From an uncultured Bacteroidia bacterium (GTDB lineage Bacteria > Bacteroidota > Bacteroidia > Bacteroidales > UBA932): a stretch of DNA of 6,310 bases. Both the position numbers and the translations under genes were made by a program. The notes under the pieces were generated by a model. It did no database searches, had not been told where the DNA came from, and saw only the letters and a program-made list of their open reading frames with translations. Each line of letters opens with the position of its first letter. Position 1 is the first letter of the stretch. Location of the stretch: assembly GCA_902766985.1 (NCBI GenBank), contig CACXFP010000128.1:1-6310 (forward strand), read 5' to 3'. Below are positions 6,284-6,310 of the stretch, one piece after another.

Positions 6284-6291
6284 CAAATTTA
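6284..6291 (-). promoter_or_regulatory. Bacteroidota -7 promoter element for nupG
   Basis: On the minus strand this reads TAAATTTG, a perfect match to TAnnTTTG. It ends 27 bases before the nupG ATG, which predicts a short leader of about 20 bases, A-rich and without a Shine-Dalgarno. The matching -33 TTTG would fall at or just past the window edge, so it cannot be checked here. Confidence 0.55.
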
Positions 6292-6310
6292 ATCAGAATT
6301 CGCAGAAAAA

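Noticed and set aside
6257..6286. Longer start for the permease at 6286
   Set aside because: The codon is TTG and sits inside the TAAATTTG promoter element; NupG-like proteins begin close to the first membrane helix, which fits the ATG at 6256.

Overview
The window looks like chromosomal DNA from a member of the order Bacteroidales (phylum Bacteroidota). Three things point there: Mfa1/Mfa2-type fimbrial lipoproteins, a good match to the Bacteroidota -7 promoter element (TAnnTTTG), and the general lack of Shine-Dalgarno sequences in front of starts that instead have A-rich leaders. I cannot assign a genus. No rRNA, tRNA, CRISPR array, insertion sequence or clear intrinsic terminator was found.

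Layout. Positions 22-4279 on the minus strand hold four closely spaced genes. In transcription order they are a short single-stranded DNA-binding protein (ssb, 4279-3932), a 644-residue lipoprotein with an OmpA-like domain and a TPR-like C-terminus (3916-1982), a fimbrillin of the Mfa1/FimA type (1937-858), and a FimB/Mfa2-type fimbrial anchor lipoprotein (846-22). The gaps are 15, 44 and 11 bases, so the four are probably co-transcribed. Positions 4280-4602 form a divergent intergenic region with inverted repeats and weak promoter candidates. On the plus strand, 4603-4998 encodes a 131-residue zinc-ribbon protein of unknown function. Its 3' end overlaps by 35 bases the 3' end of a convergent nucleoside permease gene (nupG type, 6256-4964, minus strand). 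The nupG promoter -7 element is visible near the right edge.

How the genes work together. The three fimbrial genes form a surface-appendage module. The fimbrillin would be exported as a lipoprotein, processed and polymerised. The Mfa2-like protein would anchor or terminate the fibre at the outer membrane. The large OmpA-like lipoprotein is probably an envelope or assembly accessory factor. Accessory or tip subunits may continue beyond position 1. The unexpected part is the ssb gene at the head of this module. The zinc-ribbon and nucleoside permease genes appear functionally unrelated to the fimbriae.

Several open reading frames extend upstream only by using TTG codons. I chose ATG starts for the Mfa2-like protein and for nupG, and a GTG start for the OmpA-like lipoprotein.
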